Below are positions 21,557-35,777 of a DNA stretch of 64,000 nucleotides, one piece after another. The stretch spans positions 62,001 through 126,000 of the forward strand of contig JBAJFE010000011.1 in NCBI GenBank assembly GCA_037903355.1. Direction: 5' to 3'. The position numbers and the translations under genes were made by a program. This DNA is from Trichuris trichiura (taxonomy: Eukaryota > Nematoda > Enoplea > Trichinellida > Trichuridae). Position 1 is the stretch's first letter. The number at the start of each line of letters is the position of its first letter. The notes beneath the pieces are model-generated. The model had not been told where the DNA came from. It saw only the letters and a program-made list of their open reading frames with translations, and did not search any database.

Positions 21557-22874
21557 GCTGATTTGTAAAGAATCTGACTCAAAGGGGAAGCAAAAGACAT
21601 CATAATGATACTTAATCTGTGATATTCTGTAATCATTTCAACTTATTTGCATTCTTGTTCCTATACGTTGTGCGTGAGTAGAGCGAGTTAGTAGCCGTTA
21701 ACGTAGCATCATATGTTATCCTTTGCTTCAATCATTCTGTTCCGCTTCGCTACAAGTAATTGGTTTATGCGTAACAGTAAACGTCTTGTCCATTTATGCT
21801 TTTCACTTTCAGCATACTCGAATTCATTGCATACGTGATGGCCGATGTCATCGCCAATCACTTCAATAATTTCTTGTTAATTGACGAACATGTCTTCGAC
21901 GGTAACCGGTTAAATACGATAACAATCCAACAACTTGAAATTGATAAGCTGTATTCAACTAACAAATTGTTTGAATAAAACTGTTACAAGCAAATGCGTT
22001 GGCTTTGGTTATGCGACATTGATTTTTATTTTGTTGCTTATGCATGCTTCGGCGTTTTCTTTTTTTGCGCTTGCGCAACGTTGGCTGATTGGTGGTCAGC
22101 GCATGCTTTATTACTCATTTTAAATGCAAATAATTGTCGCAGCAGCTCCCTGTAAATTTCCACGGAGGTTTTCTCCGAAATGGGTGGGGTGAAGGTTACG
22201 TCTGAATCGATGACGTCATCACAATAAATCATTGCGTCAATGGCATACGTACGATGCGAGAAAGTGTGATCATAAAACGGTCATATTTTTGCGAAAACGT
22301 AGTGTAAAGCTGAAGAAATATCGCTAAAGGTATGTGAAATTTTATTTTTGCGTAACTTGTTGTCTCCTTCAAAGAAGAAGCGTAGATTTTCATAAAGGGA
22401 CAGAAGACGTGCTAAAATTGTCGGTCATTCTAATCACTGAACAACTTGTGAACCTGCATATAAGTAAACTGTTGAAGCGAGTTTAAATTTACGAGGCAAC
22501 GCTAAACGATGGCCACTTTTCTAGTATTGGTCTGAGAATAATTTCATTTTGATAGCAAGCTCTATGTGTTTGTTATTTTGAAAAGCTTGACCAAAGTAAA
22601 CGAGGCGTTTAACAGGAAATTCACTTTCAAAATAAGACGTACAAAGTTATTTTCCAAAATCACGTGATAGTGAAGTATGAGAGTAGGACGAGGCAGGGTG
22701 ATGCGACTAGTTTTAATAGGCTTTTCACGTAGCGAAAACGTTAGCATACCATTTTTCTCGTATCTCCTGTTATTGTGCACCGTGTACAATTAAAAGTTTT
22801 GTTGTGGTGCCTAATAGTAGTTGTTGTAATTACGTCTTAATATACAGTCTGTATATTTGATTCATAAATTACTT
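21557..22874. other. Intergenic region downstream of the KH-domain gene
   Basis: Contains the putative 3' UTR of the KH-domain gene with AATAAA at 21974-21979, then AT-rich sequence with no supported gene. A 16-bp direct-repeat copy at 22861-22876 borders the foldback element that follows. Confidence 0.5.
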
Positions 22875-23123
22875 TTGAAATTGTCTTTATTACGGATTTT
22901 TCTCCCGTTGTAAATTAAAAACAAAAAGATCGTTTCTTCCGAAGCTTTCGGGTCTGCCGCGACCCGTCTTCAGCGGACCAGTTCAGTTTGTGGTGGTTCT
23001 ACCACCACAAACTGAACTGGTCCGCTGAAGACGGGTCGCGGCAGACCCGAAAGCTTCGGAAGAAACGATCTTTTTGTTTTTAATTTACAACGGGAGAAAA
23101 ATCCGTAATAAAGACAATTTCAA
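22875..23123. mobile_element. Foldback element: 123-bp perfect inverted repeat with 3-bp loop
   Basis: Bases 22875-22997 are the exact reverse complement of 23001-23123, separated by TCT. The 16-bp word TTCATAAATTACTTTT occurs at 22861-22876, next to the left arm, and again at 23161-23176, about 37 bp beyond the right arm, which looks like a target duplication around a 284-bp insertion. Each arm carries a structured core, on the plus strand at 23025-23062: CTGAAGA, a GC-rich hairpin (CGGGTC/GACCCG), AAAG, then a small CTTCGGAAG hairpin. The same core occurs in the element at 62.0-62.6 kb. Perfect arms imply a recent origin. It is non-coding and I know no name for it. Confidence 0.85.
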
Positions 23124-23602
23124 CATGAGAACACACGCTCCCGTACGAAAGCACCATGTTTTCATAAATTACTTTTCTTCCAATATTGTAATCTACATTT
23201 CCGTAGGTGTCAGCAAAGTATATTGTTGAATGGCTAGTTGGGCTGTTTCGCTTTTGTTGCAACGTTTTATGTGAACATTGAATTTGTAGGTGCTTTGGCG
23301 CGCCGGCAGATGTGCCCAACATTAGAATGCGTCTCTGTCAGTAAGTACGCACGTTAATTCTTCCAAACATTCATGGTGTTCTTGCAGGTGACTGTAACAG
23401 CTCAATGAATTTACAAGATCTGAAGATGAGCGTTCGATTATATCGAATAAGTCGATTGCTTTGCAGTTGCGATAGTTATTCGTATGAGTTTACATATTTA
23501 TTTGGCGAAACGCATCTGTATCCAATCGATATGCTTAGAATGATAAAACCTATTCATCAATTTGATGTTTCTCATTGAGCAGCTCTTTAAATGTTTTGTT
23601 AT

Positions 23603-24197
23603 TTACTGGTCGGTCATTTCGGGTTGTCCACTTTCTTCAGCTACTGTAGGTAGACTGAGATTGACCTTTGTCATCGGTGCTGCTTCCTCTGAGATGCTTT
23701 TCGTCGGTCTTACCGGATGGACTTTGGGTGGAGGGGCCGCTAACGAAGTTTTTAAACATTGCGCCAACTGTTCAATCAGTGGGGCATAGCTGGCAGCTTC
23801 GTCCAAGTAACTGCATCTGAAATACAGTGACGACACAGCGTCAGTACGACGATATCTTGCTGTTCGTGCGTGGTTTTAAATACCTATGCATTAGGTAGGC
23901 GATTTGTACGTCTTTCTCTCGTAGCAACGTTTCCAGTTGTTGGCACCTTTGTTCCATCTTTTCGTATTGTCTGTAGTAAGTTGCCTTCTCGGCTTCTTGC
24001 GTTATGCGAACTCGTTTCAGTTGATCTCGATGCTCAAGGTCGCGGCGATCCATCAATTCGCTTTGTTCGCGTACTCTCTGTTCCAAATCCTGTATTCTTA
24101 GATGCATCATACGCACGTGCTCATTAGCTTCTTTAATAAGTGCAGGCGATGGTTGACTACTCGACTGGGCTCCATTGGTCGACAGAAATGAAAACAT
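23603..24197 (-). CDS. Small coiled-coil protein, unknown family
   Basis: Two minus-strand exons, 24197-23884 and 23816-23603, joined in phase 2 across a 67-bp intron, give 175 residues if the ATG at 24197 is used. The centre (about residues 20-105) is a strongly charged coiled coil, with HLRIQDLEQRVREQ and YEKMEQRCQQLETLL. It is followed by YLDEAASYAPLIEQLAQCL and a Pro/Ser/Thr-rich end. I do not recognise it. An alternative 5' end exists: ATG at 24254, a 23-bp exon to 24232, then an intron to 24157, giving a start MTDSSRSY; both keep the frame. The gene lies 243 bp downstream of CBS on the same strand, so it could be a downstream operon member. A minus-strand AATAAA at 23497-23502 is about 100 bp past the stop. 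Confidence 0.65.
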
Positions 24198-24440
24198 AAC
24201 AACCAGAGCCCGCTTTGCGTTTTGCACTCACTAACTGCGACTAGAGTCGGTCATAGTCGGACGAGAACAGGTGGGACTGCATGTTTACTCTTTAACTGAG
24301 CTAACAGGGCAACTGTGCTAGATGCTTTATACGCAGCTTTGCTTATGATTCTACATTGTTATGAAAAAATAGCAAGTCTGATTTTAATTTAAACTAATTT
24401 CTAATCAAGTATGCTTTCTACTCAATCGCCATCTCTGTCT

Positions 24441-26519
<2,079 letters not shown>

Positions 26520-29164
26520 GGAGATTCGCTGAAAAATGGTGTAGCGTTACGATGATCAGAGCGGAGTGGCTGCCTGGCACGCGCGGGACGGTTGTGCTTA
26601 TTTAGACGAAGCGGACTGCGTTTTTCGTCCGCTAGTCACGAGTTCCGCTGCGCGCCTTTTGGCCAAGTAAAATGAGCAAGCGTGGCAAGCCCAGCTTGTT
26701 TTACTGCTCTTTATCTGTGGCCATCTATGGTTTGCTCTTGATATGCCAGGTCGACGTTCCTGGGCAACCCGGAGGCTTTCTTTCTACCGTTGATTAACGA
26801 TTGGCCACGTAAAAGACCAACGGTTTCTCTTCGCAGCTGCAGAAGCGACATCTATTATTTTCGTTAACAACTTTAGAAAGTGAGCGAAAAAATATGTGCG
26901 AGCTCATTTCTTAAGACGTTTCCGCTCGCAGACTGCCGAAGTTTGAATATAATTTAAAACGTTGACTAGTTGATGGCAGAGATAACAGATAAGATGATGG
27001 CATTGGAAGATAAAAGAAATTGAAAGGTGCGCAACTTCAAATCGATCGATTATTGAAACAGACCAGATTTCCATCTGTTTCGTGATTTCAAAGTCTACAC
27101 GTGGGTGTCTGCCCTTTTGCCATTATCTTTGCCGTCTTTTTTGACGAAATACGTAAACGTATACTGTAACCAAAGCCTTCACGTCTGGCGAAAGTGTTAA
27201 CGCAAATGACTTATACAGTATCAGCGACGACGTTGGACCGTCGCTGAAAAACTTTATTGAATTTGCGCATAAGCGCGTACCGTCATCGGCGGTGGTTTTT
27301 AAGTGAGGCGAAACTTTTCAAAGCATACCATATTCAAAGATAAAAATGGCGGTGAATAAAACAGGCAGTGATATTGTTATTCTCAAAATTAACGGACAAA
27401 AATTAAGAAGAGATCAGTACTACTTTTTAATCTCACCGGTTGATTTTAATCATGTATCAATGCAAGTAGCGGCCGTTAGAGAAGGAATTGACTTTGTGAT
27501 TCGCAGGGTCAACGTGTACTTAATAGAAAAGTTTGGAGAAACCGATCGTCAGATAATTGTCTTATTGCGTTATTCGACCTAATGGATCGCGGGCCATGGC
27601 TTAAGGAAAATGTCGTAGGCTCCACGCGAACTTTGCGATTCCCAAGGTATTTCCATACTGTACAGTGTGCGGTACAGTTCGCTTGCACATTTGCGCACTT
27701 TGCGATTTTGCCCGCATTAATGGCTTGCTACTTTTTTGCTCGTTGCCAGCAGAGTTTGAGCGCCAGTTTTGAAAGGACAAATGATTTTTTGAGTTGATGC
27801 TACTTTTCCTTCGCGCCTAGGCGAGACGGGCGGCAAGTAGTTTGTGACGCAAAAGTGAGTACGTTTTATCCGTCTTATGCCGCGCTGTCAGGTTTGCCCA
27901 ATTCCTTTTATGTCTCCTTTGATTGGTTTCCACTTATGTTTAATGAATCGGTAGGACCCGGTGTTTCTTTCAGTTTTTATTTCCTTCGGGAGCAGTAAGT
28001 TTTTTTTAGGGACAAAATTTGGTTTGCTGACGTACGCACGCGGGCATACGTCGCGTCGAAAACTGACTTTCAACAATAAAGCTTTCCTGCGAACGATCAA
28101 ATATAGTATTTGTTCTTAATACCGCTCAATCGTAGTGAATGCTGCTGTCTAAGCAGAACTGGAATTTTGCAATGAAATCTGAGCCCGTAATAGGTTCCTT
28201 TATCAGAAACAGTGGCATCGTATTTTTGAATTAATTGTAAAAGAGCAAATCTTGTTTTAAGGAAAGACGACTCTTTCAAGTCGTCCAGTTGCGTTGGAAA
28301 GAAACTAAGGTTATGGATAGTCAGTTTTAATGTCGAATAATGAAGTTTTGACTGTCATGTGCCACGAATAGATTTATTTGAAGCGTTAAAAATAAAATTC
28401 AATGAATGTTGCCGCCAATTGAAAGCTTAAAATATTTGTGGTTTCAGGTTTGTCTGTAAACGACATGTGCAACCGTGTTGATTGCAGCTCTGAGGATGGC
28501 GGTTTTTCCGCTTTCGCGAAGGAAGAGACCAATCGACCTAAACGTCCTTGTAACGCCACAAAGGATGTAACTGAAATTCGTCTATTTTCGAGTAAGCAAA
28601 GTTTCTACTTACTGCATTTAACAGATGATGAATGACGGGTGATCATTTGCGCAGCGTTCAGCATTTTTTTCAATTTTGTTCGAAGTAAGCAAAGTTCAGA
28701 TAGTTTGTAGTCAGTTTCTAACAGGCCTTAAAAAACATGAAAATGAAGTTCCATATCTTCTAAATAACTTACACTTGGTAATATGTGCACTTTTAATTGC
28801 TGCTATTTTCAAATTACTATTTGTTGTTTGCTTCTGCTTTCCAGCGTTAATGACTCCATGCATTATGCCCTCTTGTTAATTAATAAGGAGCCTGTATAGA
28901 TATGAATTTTGTTTTTTTAAAATAACAGCAGCGCAATTCGCTTTTATTCTATGCATACTGTCAAACTGATATTTCGGGCCATCTATTGAGCGTTTCTTAC
29001 AGCGTGTCGTCTGTGCTTGTGAGACAACGCGCAGTGAATTCTTAGGGGCTTTAAGAAAAACTTTCTTGGCAGTCTGCCTCTCAGCAATTCGTTCCGAGTT
29101 TGCCGTCGTTACTAACGATCGTTGTTTATACAAACGGTTGATTTTTCGCTCAACATAACTGGAA
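26520..29164. other. Gene-poor region upstream of CBS
   Basis: AT-rich sequence with the CBS promoter at its left end. Short open frames exist (for example 27346-27582, plus strand, 78 codons from ATG), but none has a recognisable domain or supporting splice context, so I leave them uncalled. Confidence 0.4.
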
Positions 29165-29355
29165 TACAGTAAAACCCCCGTAGGTTGACCACCCAACGGA
29201 CCGGGGAAAACTGGTCAACATCAGAGGTAGTGAACATATAGGAAATGGGTATACGTGGCTCGGTTAACGTGCGGACAAATCAACTGGCCAAAATTCGGTC
29301 AACTTAGGGAGGTGATCACCATATAGGAGTGGTCAACTTCGGGGGTTTTACTGTA
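29165..29355. mobile_element. TA-flanked MITE (Tc1/mariner/pogo-like ends)
   Basis: A 187-bp unit, 29167-29353, has perfect 14-bp terminal inverted repeats (CAGTAAAACCCCCG and its complement), extending imperfectly to about 27 bp with a GTTGACCAC word, and is flanked by TA on both sides. Inside, the word GGTCAAC/GTTGACC recurs several times. It is non-coding. TA flanks and CAGT ends fit a Tc1/mariner/pogo-type transposase acting in trans. Confidence 0.8.
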
Positions 29356-31252
29356 TTTAAATTTGGAAACAGTAGGCAAAATTGGGTCACACAAAGGCTG
29401 AGCACCTGCACCTTTACATAACAAATATTCATTAGTAGTAAACAAAATGGGCCCAAGAGTAAGAGCATTCTTTAAAATGATTATTTATATCATTTTCGTT
29501 CTTTTGCGTTGCGACTTCACGGGTCCACTTAACTTCACGAAGAATATAAAGCCCTTCAATTCATTTGGATCAAACGCGACTTCCCGTTGGACGTCTACAG
29601 TATTCCGTATTGGTGAAAAATATTCATCCAACGGAACAGTGGAATATGCATGTACAAAAACGAGTGAGCTGTTGTAGTTTGAGTCTTGCAGGTTGGGAAG
29701 CACATTGGCTAAGTATGGAACTTTTGGAGATGAATGAATTGTATTTAATCTAGTGACGTCAGTAGAGCAATGTGCAAATGACCGTGCCATACTTTACTCT
29801 CTAGTATTAACTATTTGCTATAACTTAAGCGAATCTTCAGTTGACTGACCACCTTCAAGTTTAGTTGCTTGCGTGCAGTAGACCAGTTGCAAACAGAAAA
29901 CGAAGGAAAGAACGGTACTGGTTTAATAAATGGTGCGCGAAAACATCCTGTGACTTACTGTTTGGAAGAATGCATAATATGGTAAAGTGCTCATATGTTT
30001 ATTCATGAATAGTATGTTGTCTTGTATGACCGACAAAATGTTTTCGTCGAACGCGTAGTAATAGTAGGTTTAAGTATATTAAAATTCACGCTGCCATCTT
30101 TATCAGTGATTTTATTCATTCTTTTGCATGTATTTTTTTGTTCTGCTATTATTGTCGACGCTGTATATACAGTATTCACAAACTAAATGTAAATCATTGT
30201 TTTTATCTTCTGGGGCAGATGCGACTTGTCAGGTGACACATTCCCTTTGCGACAGTCATCATATGCCAGCAAACCAACTTGTAGATGTACAATTTAATTT
30301 GCATTTTAGCCCAATTCGAGTTAGGTTGTCTTGTTGGGCTCTGTGCACCAAATTTTTCCGTCAGCTTTAGCCACAGTTTAACAGTCATGCGACAGAGAGA
30401 GTAGCCGTCAAGCTAGACAACGGAGGCGTTGTTCTGTTACTTTGGTTTCTTTTTTTTGTTCGCGCAGTGTTTCAACTTGAACCTGATCGAACACAGGTAA
30501 TGTCGTCCGTTTGCCCGCGTAGTAAACCAAAAAAGCGAACTAAATGTGGTCGTTTGCTGCGGTAAAATTCGAAACGTGCTTTAATATTGAAACTGGCCGG
30601 CAAGCATGTGTCTCCGCGCGACTAATTCGTCCAACTAACAAAATCGTTGACCATAAATGACATTGCTATTTTGCAAACATTTCGGAGAGTGAACAAGCAA
30701 ATAATTAACATAGGTGTACGCATTGTTGCATCGCGGGATAGAAGTGACATTGCAATAGCGTTTAGGCAATCCAATTCACCAACTTCCGTCACTTCATTAG
30801 AATCAATAATGTTCGTGTTGTAATCTTGCGTCGACATTGGAACAAAAAAACAGAGGGAAAGTAGGTTGACGAAAGTCGTTTGTCTGATTTGAGTTTGCGG
30901 ATTTTTCAAGAGCGCTTTGTCATTTCAACAGAAACAATCCGCACTTTGAGATGACCTACGCAGAGCAACTATCTGTCCATTCTTGTGGGCAACAGACGTC
31001 AACCTATTCCTCATGGTCAGTGCACATGTTTCGCCTCATAGTTGTCGTTACGTTGAGGTTTCAGTTTTACAAAAAAGTGTTTATGCTCGTAGACGATAGC
31101 GCAGAATGAATACAAGATAAGATTCATTGATTTTTTGACAAATTAATACTCTTCAAATCAATTTTACTTTTTTCAGGCGGAAATAGACTGTATAGGTTGT
31201 TGGACGTTTGGCGGTTTTACATTTTCTCCAGAAAAATGTTTCCTCGCTTCTC
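29356..31252. other. Gene-poor region
   Basis: No gene is supported. A 101-codon minus-strand frame (29790-29485, ATG start) has a protein-like composition but no known motif and overlaps an opposing frame; it may be a decayed gene or chance. Confidence 0.3.
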
Positions 31253-31305
31253 TTATATATATATATATATGGAGCTAAATTATAATTTTATGGAGCTAAA
31301 TTCAC

Positions 31306-31349
<44 letters not shown>

Positions 31350-31357
31350 GTGAATTT
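31253..31357. repeat. TA microsatellite inside a perfect palindrome
   Basis: A first (TA)n run is at 31253-31270. A 60-bp perfect palindrome at 31298-31357 has 11-bp arms AAATTCACGTG/CACGTGAATTT around (TA)19. The 13-bp word ATGGAGCTAAATT occurs twice in between (31269-31281 and 31290-31302). The sequence is cruciform-prone and non-coding. Confidence 0.85.
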
Positions 31358-34300
31358 GAAAATATGCCGCGGTAATCGCTTTGAATTTAAACTAGTACCG
31401 AGAAAACAAAAAGTTTATCAAAATGGTGAAGAGCAGTTGGGTTTGGAGGGATACTATTCAGTTTTTAAACTTTCGCCGATAATTCCGACCTTTCGCGCTT
31501 CTGCACTACCAAAGCACTGTTCTCCCTGCGTGCTACACATTTTTAGAACAGCTCTTTCAATTCAGCAGTTGCAACTTTGGTTGCCCTGAAAATGTTCATT
31601 CATTAAATCGGTTGTTTTGCCAATTTCATTGAGCAAACGTTGTTAACACTTCTAACATTCAGGCTAACAGCTCTTCCAATCCTCCGGCACATTTGGTAAT
31701 GTTAACAGCTTCAGTTGAAGTCGATTGAAATAGGTGCATTCCAGTCTTACAATGGTTGATTTCAGCTAGCGGTCACCGTTAATTTTAAGATGAGGAATTG
31801 CTAAATGCCACAATATCATCCGTTAAGGCTTTTCCGTCTTTTTCGGCCTTCATTTTCATTGTACGAGTCAGTGACAAGCGGTTCCGTACTTTTAGCTCCG
31901 TCGCCATGCCACAGAGTAGATGGTGTTGTAATAGTAAATGCGTTATTTTTATCACCAAACGGACGTTAGCGGACAACAGCATATTACGCGCTCAAACCAA
32001 CCCAACAGAAATTATTGCCGTGGATGTAAGCCGTCACATCCTATTTTCATCCTTTGACCGTTTCGTCAAAGAAATTGATTTTCATTCATAAGTATAACCT
32101 TCCTTTGGCAAAATGGATAAGAATGACGTTTATGCTGACTGACAGCTTTTTGTTTTGTAAATAAGTGTTTATACCTTCCGTCAGCAATTATGCAATTAGT
32201 TAGCGTTACGGCATTCCGTTGTTGGCAGCTTGAAATCTCTCCCATTAATTAAGAATAATATTTATATTTATTCAGGGTATATGCTGGCCCTAGGTGGCCA
32301 TATTAGACGTGCACGGTTTAAATGGCAAACATCGCTATTGTCAGCTGGGAAGAGAAGGCTACGCATTTAGCCGTAATATTCCATCGACTTGCATGTTGCC
32401 GGCAGATTAAGATTTTGCATTAAGTGAATTTCTTTAAGTTTAAATGAGCTCATTTTTTATAGGTAGTTTCTTTGGTCAGCTGTCCAGTAGCGGGTCCATT
32501 TACGTGAAAAAGATACCCTCATGATATCGACTATTTTTCTTACGTTCACCGTCTTTTCGTGCGCATTGACGTTGGCGCCATTACGTGCTCACTTTGTTTC
32601 AACGATACGAGGGAAGAAGGGGAAGACGAAAAGAGCTGTCATGGACGTTCGGCGGGTTCATTTTTGTTTTGTTCCTATTTTCCGCAGGCTATTGTAATGT
32701 CGCTACAAAAATGCCTTTGCTCCGTAAGGGCTAATTGCTCCGTTTTATGGGTGCAGGGAAATCTTATTGTTCAAAATGCAACGCCGGGTAAAATAAAGGA
32801 AGACAAAAGAGTTCCGTTCGTAGAGACTGCGCATACGCGAAGCATGAAGTATCACCTTTTCCTGAGAGCGTATCATTTTTTCTTGTTCAACTCGTCACTC
32901 GTTTGTAACTGTCAATATTAGCAGTTCGTTCGTTTTTCAGGCCGCCGGAAATGATGCTGCCATTCAGCTTCAGCAGCTACCATTGTAATCCATCCCGTCA
33001 GCAACTAAATCGCTGTACTATCTCGACGAGACTACTTCCGTCAAGAGTCAGCGAGCATGGCTTAATAGTCGCATGGGAATTGAATGGTGACCGGTTGATA
33101 GCTTTGCCAGATGAAGTTTGCGTCTCGCTGCGAAATGACCTGCGCAGGTGGATAAAGTAATTATAAAAGTTCGATGGTACGTTGGCAAGAGCAAGAAATT
33201 TTTCCAATCAACGTCAGCCATAAAAATGACTTTAATTATTTTTTTAAAAAGGCTTTTTCTTGTCTAAGCCACAAGGCGTCACCTATTAACCATATTCGGC
33301 GACTACGTAGATGCCTGTGTCTGGCTATGTTTCAATCTCCATCTCGACCCAGTGGAAATTAGACATGCCGCTCGTTGGTGCTGACCTGGTAGCACAGTGT
33401 ATTTACTGCTGAATATGGCGGAACATTTTTCCGACAGGGCTGTTACACTTTACCATAAGGTGTTGCTGTGAAAGTTGTTCAACTGTCGTTGACATGTTGT
33501 GCATCTTGCATGAAGCATATGCTTTGTAACCGTTACAAACAGACGGCCATTGCACAGCCCAATGGTTGATAAATCGCCGCACCGTTGCGCATTTGACCAG
33601 CGGTCGATCGTCTGTAGTCAAAAGGCAGTTTGCACCTCTAGTCAACCGTTGATCTTGAATGTCAGGGTGCATCGAGCCGTCAAGATTGCGTTGGCTGTCT
33701 TCACTGAGACAGGTAAGCCAAGCCTGGTCTCCCTTAACGGCTTTGCCTGTTAGCGATTGGCGGTAGCCAGTTGCATGAATCACCTTGCTGCACTCATTTC
33801 ACTGCTAATCTCATTCGGAGAGAAGGTAATGGCCGTGAACAATGCTGATATGTCACTGCGCAACGATGGGTTTCGGCTGAATTCATCCAGGTGTAAGCCG
33901 GTGGTTGACTGCGTCCTTTTCGGTCTTAACGCAGGTCCGTCCATCAAGAGTTGCCGTAGACGCGCAGACGGTAAGCAACTTTTCTCCATTTCAACAGGAT
34001 GAGCGCGGTCATTCTTTCAAAAGCAATGGTCCATTGAAAAGGGAACGTTTAGGCTAGTTTAGCGCGCACCTATAGCTTCCGTGGGATCACCTGTTCGCAA
34101 GCGGTTGTCTATATTCTTTTTCCTTTCAAGAGGCTTCATTGCGTATGCAAACAAAGATAATCGTTGGCTAAAAGAGTCTGCAAAATTTTTATACTTCACT
34201 ATATCGCCTTATTTTCCGCGATATGCGCGCAAACCTTTGCCTTAAAATGATGCTGTTCTGCATTGTATGCTCTGTAGAGCAGTTGCCAAATGTCAATATG

Positions 34301-35090
34301 CAAAGCCGTTTGCCGACTAGATTGAAACCGTATTAACCTTTGCCTAAGCATTCTGGCCTACTAGCAAAGTGCCACTCCTTCCGGCTTGTAGTTGTTTCAT
34401 TAGTCAGCGGGGGTATATCCAGCTGCGAGCCGTCGTCAGTACCGTTTGTGTCGGTTAGGAATAAAAGGCATCCCGGAGAGCTTTGACTTTATTTCTGCTC
34501 GGCAATGTTTACGGAAAATTGAAGAAGGTAGCTTTGCCCTTAATGTATCTTGCAAAATTGATTCTTCCAATGGTCCTTACCGGCGAACAGAATGGACGTG
34601 TTGGCAATCTAAGTCATAGGCATGATAAGTCCTTAATTTGGAAACTTTGCTGTACCAATAGCCCATAGGGGCGCTATAGATAGTTTGTTTTCCATTTTAA
34701 TGAATGGAACTACTACTGTCTACGGTTGTCGGAAGTGAAGGCGAGATAGTTTTGATGCAAATGCCCGCAGTGTCTCTACGGGAGCTGTACAAACGTGTTT
34801 GCCCATATTTACTTCCATTTCAAGCGATTTTGTACACATTCACGATCTTAACGCTCAAGGCCGGGCTAATGGCTTGTTTTTATCGTTTAGCTTGCCTGCA
34901 AACCTCTTGACAGACGATTTGGCAAATTGTCAATTGCAACCACGTCAGTGAACAAATGAACGACGACGTGCTGTGGTATTCCCCTTTGGCGTCGCATTTC
35001 ACACGCCCGATAGGTGTTCGCGATTGGCTAAGCAGTTGCCAACGTTGAAACAACCGCGCCGACAACGGTTCACACACGCATTGTTTAGGA
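31358..35090. other. Gene-poor region upstream of the PRDM13-like gene
   Basis: No supported gene. A pyrimidine-tract acceptor near 32940 followed by an ATG frame (32963-33160) could be an upstream exon of the zinc-finger gene, but I could not match it to a PR/SET domain. Confidence 0.35.
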
Positions 35091-35777
35091 ATGATTCGAT
35101 TCACGCCCGCATGGCCTTCGGTGGTTCCAGTGCGGGTTGACAAGCCTGCAGTAGATGTTAGCCGAAGTGTCGACCAACCCAACCAAAGTCCTTCGTCGGG
35201 CAATGTTAAACTCTTTCGCCCTTGGCTGAACGAAGAGGGTGAATCAGCCAAGCGGGATAGTACTCCATGTCGAAGGAACGGATGTCTGCAAAAGCACCAA
35301 GCAGACGGCATACAATGGCTTCGAAGTCCGGATGCTGGACTGTCAGTGAATTCGTCCGGTATGTTATCTATGTTGCCCATACCGGCAGCCTTTTATCAGT
35401 TGGGCGCTTTGGGCGTGCGTGACGACGACCTGTCAAATAATGCCATCGAATTGGTGGCCACAACGTTGGGCAGAACGGCCTCCGGTCATCGATGCGTATA
35501 TTGCGGCAAACTGTATTCTCGCAAGTACGGATTGAAGATCCATCTGCGCACGCATACCGGCTTCAAGCCTCTGCGCTGCAAAGTATGCCAGCGAGCCTTT
35601 GGTGATCCCAGCAATTTGAATAAGCACACTCGACTGCACATGATCCATCGAAGCAACCCATTCACCCGCAAGTGTCCAATATGCGACAAGACTTTGATGC
35701 GCAAGCGCGACTTGAATCGTCACATTGCGTCCCGACATGCGAATTGCCAATCTGAGGCGAGCAAAGCTGTTCGTTGA
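35091..35777 (+). CDS. PRDM13-like C2H2 zinc-finger protein
   Basis: A 228-residue single-exon frame with three C2H2 fingers at about 132-218: CVYCGKLYSRKYGLKIH, CKVCQRAFGDPSNLNKH and CPICDKTLMRKRDLNRH. Linkers such as RTHTGFKPLRC, together with the SRKYGLKIH and GDPSNLNKH cores, match the C-terminal fingers of animal PRDM13, a neuronal-fate transcription repressor (family knowledge). No PR/SET domain precedes the fingers in this frame and I found none upstream. Either PR-domain exons lie upstream and were missed, or this is a short, finger-only form. The ATG at 35091 is two bases after an AG acceptor-like site, so it may be a trans-spliced start or the start of a last exon. Confidence 0.75.
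   Translation: MIRFTPAWPSVVPVRVDKPAVDVSRSVDQPNQSPSSGNVKLFRPWLNEEGESAKRDSTPCRRNGCLQKHQADGIQWLRSPDAGLSVNSSGMLSMLPIPAAFYQLGALGVRDDDLSNNAIELVATTLGRTASGHRCVYCGKLYSRKYGLKIHLRTHTGFKPLRCKVCQRAFGDPSNLNKHTRLHMIHRSNPFTRKCPICDKTLMRKRDLNRHIASRHANCQSEASKAVR

Noticed and set aside
29485..29790. 101-codon minus-strand frame with protein-like composition
   Set aside because: No motif, no splice or neighbour support; mentioned only in the region note.
32559..32921. 120-codon plus-strand frame with several cysteines
   Set aside because: No domain, no clear splice context and no homologue that I recognise; treated as chance.
33403..33783. 126-codon minus-strand frame with an ATG
   Set aside because: No recognisable motif and overlapping frames on the other strand; not enough to call a gene.
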